From: Leptospiraceae bacterium
GTDB lineage: Bacteria; Spirochaetota; Leptospiria; Leptospirales; Leptospiraceae
Reading direction: 5' to 3'
Length of the DNA stretch: 34,091 nt
Assembly (NCBI GenBank): GCA_947458405.1
Contig: CANGZW010000033.1
Location: forward strand, 1-34,091
In this document: positions 32,836 to 34,091 of the stretch, in pieces
Layout of the letters: each line of letters begins with the position of its first letter
Position numbering within the stretch: position 1 is the first letter of the stretch
The notes under the pieces: model-generated
Seen by the model: the letters and a program-made list of their open reading frames with translations, nothing else
The model's database searches: none
What the model was told of the DNA's origin: nothing
Position numbers and translations under genes: made by a program

Positions 32836-34091
32836 ATGAGAATTGATACAAAAATAAACTTTTTCTGGATTATTCTGGAAAAAGTTCGTAATACAATTTT
32901 CTTTTTATTTTTAATTTTATATTCAAGTTTAATTTCTGCGGGCTCTCTTGAAACTAATTGGGAGCATCTAAATAATTATTCTATTTTACACATGAATGGA
33001 AATAAAATTTTTGATTCTCGCGAGAATCTTAAACAATTTCCGCCTAATTTAAATCAGGACCAAATTATTGATTTTAGTTTATTAGTTGGGGAATACTATT
33101 TATTAAAAAATGATAAGGATTCATACTTTAATTTAATAAATATAATAAATAGTAATACATATGACTATACATTTTTAAGTGAGCTCTTACATTATTTTTG
33201 GAGACTTGAAAAGGTTGATGCAATTGAGGCTGATTCTAGACTTGAAGAGTATGTCAAAAAAGAAACAGTCAACTATACATATACTTTGGCGAATGCATTT
33301 TATCAGTTTAATAAAAAAAAAGGTTTACCAAAGCTAGATTTTAATGAAATAAAAAATTTATCATGCACTCGAACTAAACCCTATTTTTCATTATGTAGAA
33401 TAACTAAATTAAGAGTAGGGTTAGAGGCTATAGGGTATGACGGAGTCAATGTATCAAAAGAATATCAATATATAGATCGTTCTATAGCCCCTTTTTTAGA
33501 AGAAAACGAGTTAGCATACATACCCTTTTTAGATCAAATTATTCCTGACCTTGCACCTAAATTGGCGTATATGGGGTTTGCGGGAGAGGCAATCCATTTT
33601 CAGAAAATAATTCTTCAAAATGAAAAAATCTCTGGAAAATTTGATATTACAGCATATGAAAGGTTAGCATTTTATCAAATGATTATTGAAGATCTCGATG
33701 GAGCGGAAGATACACTTTATTCATCCCTCAAGAGTTTACGATCCTTAAGTATTATAAGAAATGGAATTCTCTTGAAATTAGGAGCAATTGCGTATCTCAG
33801 AAAAGATTATGAACAATCTTTGATTTATTTTACTGGAATAAATATGAAATATTGGGGAAGAACTCTCCGCCATCCAATACTCGATGAATCTATTTCTCCC
33901 AATGGTGCAAGAGAGCTTATTGCAATTGTAATTTCAAAGGCAAAAAATCCCGGATTAGCTGTAGAAGCATTGAATAAATTGAGTACTGCTAAGCCCGATG
34001 AGGAAGAGTTATTTGTTCGTCTCCGTATTGCACATATTATGTTTAAAACAAGACCTACTTTAACAGAAAAAATAACAGATGATATAATATA
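32836..34091 (+). CDS. Exported protein of unknown function, possibly helical-repeat (partial)
   Basis: The frame is open from ATG 32836 to the end of the window (418 codons plus two bases), so the C-terminus is missing. A hydrophobic stretch (FFLFLILYSSLISAGS, about residues 22-37) looks like a signal peptide with a long basic front. The remainder is helical. YERLAFYQMIIEDLDGAEDT and LGAIAYLRKDYEQSLIYFTG resemble TPR-like helical hairpins, but most of the text does not match a clear consensus. It lies 40 bases after the oligoendopeptidase on the same strand. No good ribosome site is visible before the ATG. Family not recognised. Confidence 0.65.
   Translation, partial: MRIDTKINFFWIILEKVRNTIFFLFLILYSSLISAGSLETNWEHLNNYSILHMNGNKIFDSRENLKQFPPNLNQDQIIDFSLLVGEYYLLKNDKDSYFNLINIINSNTYDYTFLSELLHYFWRLEKVDAIEADSRLEEYVKKETVNYTYTLANAFYQFNKKKGLPKLDFNEIKNLSCTRTKPYFSLCRITKLRVGLEAIGYDGVNVSKEYQYIDRSIAPFLEENELAYIPFLDQIIPDLAPKLAYMGFAGEAIHFQKIILQNEKISGKFDITAYERLAFYQMIIEDLDGAEDTLYSSLKSLRSLSIIRNGILLKLGAIAYLRKDYEQSLIYFTGINMKYWGRTLRHPILDESISPNGARELIAIVISKAKNPGLAVEALNKLSTAKPDEEELFVRLRIAHIMFKTRPTLTEKITDDII

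Noticed and set aside
1-34091. CRISPR array, tRNA or rRNA genes, or phage genes
   Set aside because: No regularly spaced repeats, cloverleaf-like or rRNA-like stretches, and no transposase, integrase or phage structural genes were seen.

Overview
The window looks like chromosomal DNA of a spirochaete of the Leptospira group. The evidence is the low-GC base composition, two 7TM-DISM sensor kinases, an OmpL47-type surface protein, a FlaA-like periplasmic flagellar sheath protein, a DUF445 protein and abundant TTG starts with good Shine-Dalgarno sequences. This taxonomic reading is an inference from gene families, because the window holds no rRNA. I see no rRNA, tRNA, CRISPR array, transposase or phage structural gene.

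Region 1 (1-4450) is an accessory and decay zone. It holds the tail of a GyrI-like effector-binding gene, an AAC(3)-I-type acetyltransferase, an orphan beta-class DNA methyltransferase, a broken second copy of the GyrI-like gene, and a Uma2-family nuclease. A 44-bp imperfect direct repeat brackets the methyltransferase-Uma2 segment. Three minus-strand small genes (2676-3957) follow. They share leader sequence and N-terminal or C-terminal motifs in a mosaic pattern, and they lie among decayed copies of themselves and of a neighbouring gene.

Region 2 (4466-9204) has an APMAP/strictosidine-synthase-like beta-propeller, a frameshifted lipoprotein, an amtB-PII ammonium module and a TehB-like methyltransferase. 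The PII protein lacks the uridylylated tyrosine.

Region 3 (9262-16316, all minus strand) has a GT39-like membrane protein, then a TetR regulator with two matching palindromic operators around its -10 box. Upstream of it, in the same direction, lie an AspT/YidE-type transporter, a SulP transporter fused to a beta-carbonic anhydrase, and an NmrA-like reductase. The order suggests one bicarbonate/anion transport operon.

Region 4 (16493-26268) is the most interesting part. Two paralogous 7TM-DISM histidine kinases are divergently arranged around a short promoter region. Each has an extra segment of roughly 100 residues inside its DHp hairpin. The minus-strand arm also encodes a TPR-HExxH-TPR exported protein and a standalone DUF3365 (Tll0287-like) haem protein. 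The plus-strand arm encodes a single-domain response regulator and a secreted protein of unknown function, whose promoter is overlapped by a perfect 11-bp inverted repeat. This could be an undescribed envelope or redox signalling module, but that is an inference from gene order and domain content.

Region 5 (26551-34091) has a DUF445 membrane protein coupled to a catalase-fold protein, a relic of an Rnk/GreA-type gene, a bidirectional terminator, the OmpL47-like protein, a FlaA-like protein, an M3B oligoendopeptidase, and a large exported helical-repeat-like protein that runs off the window end.
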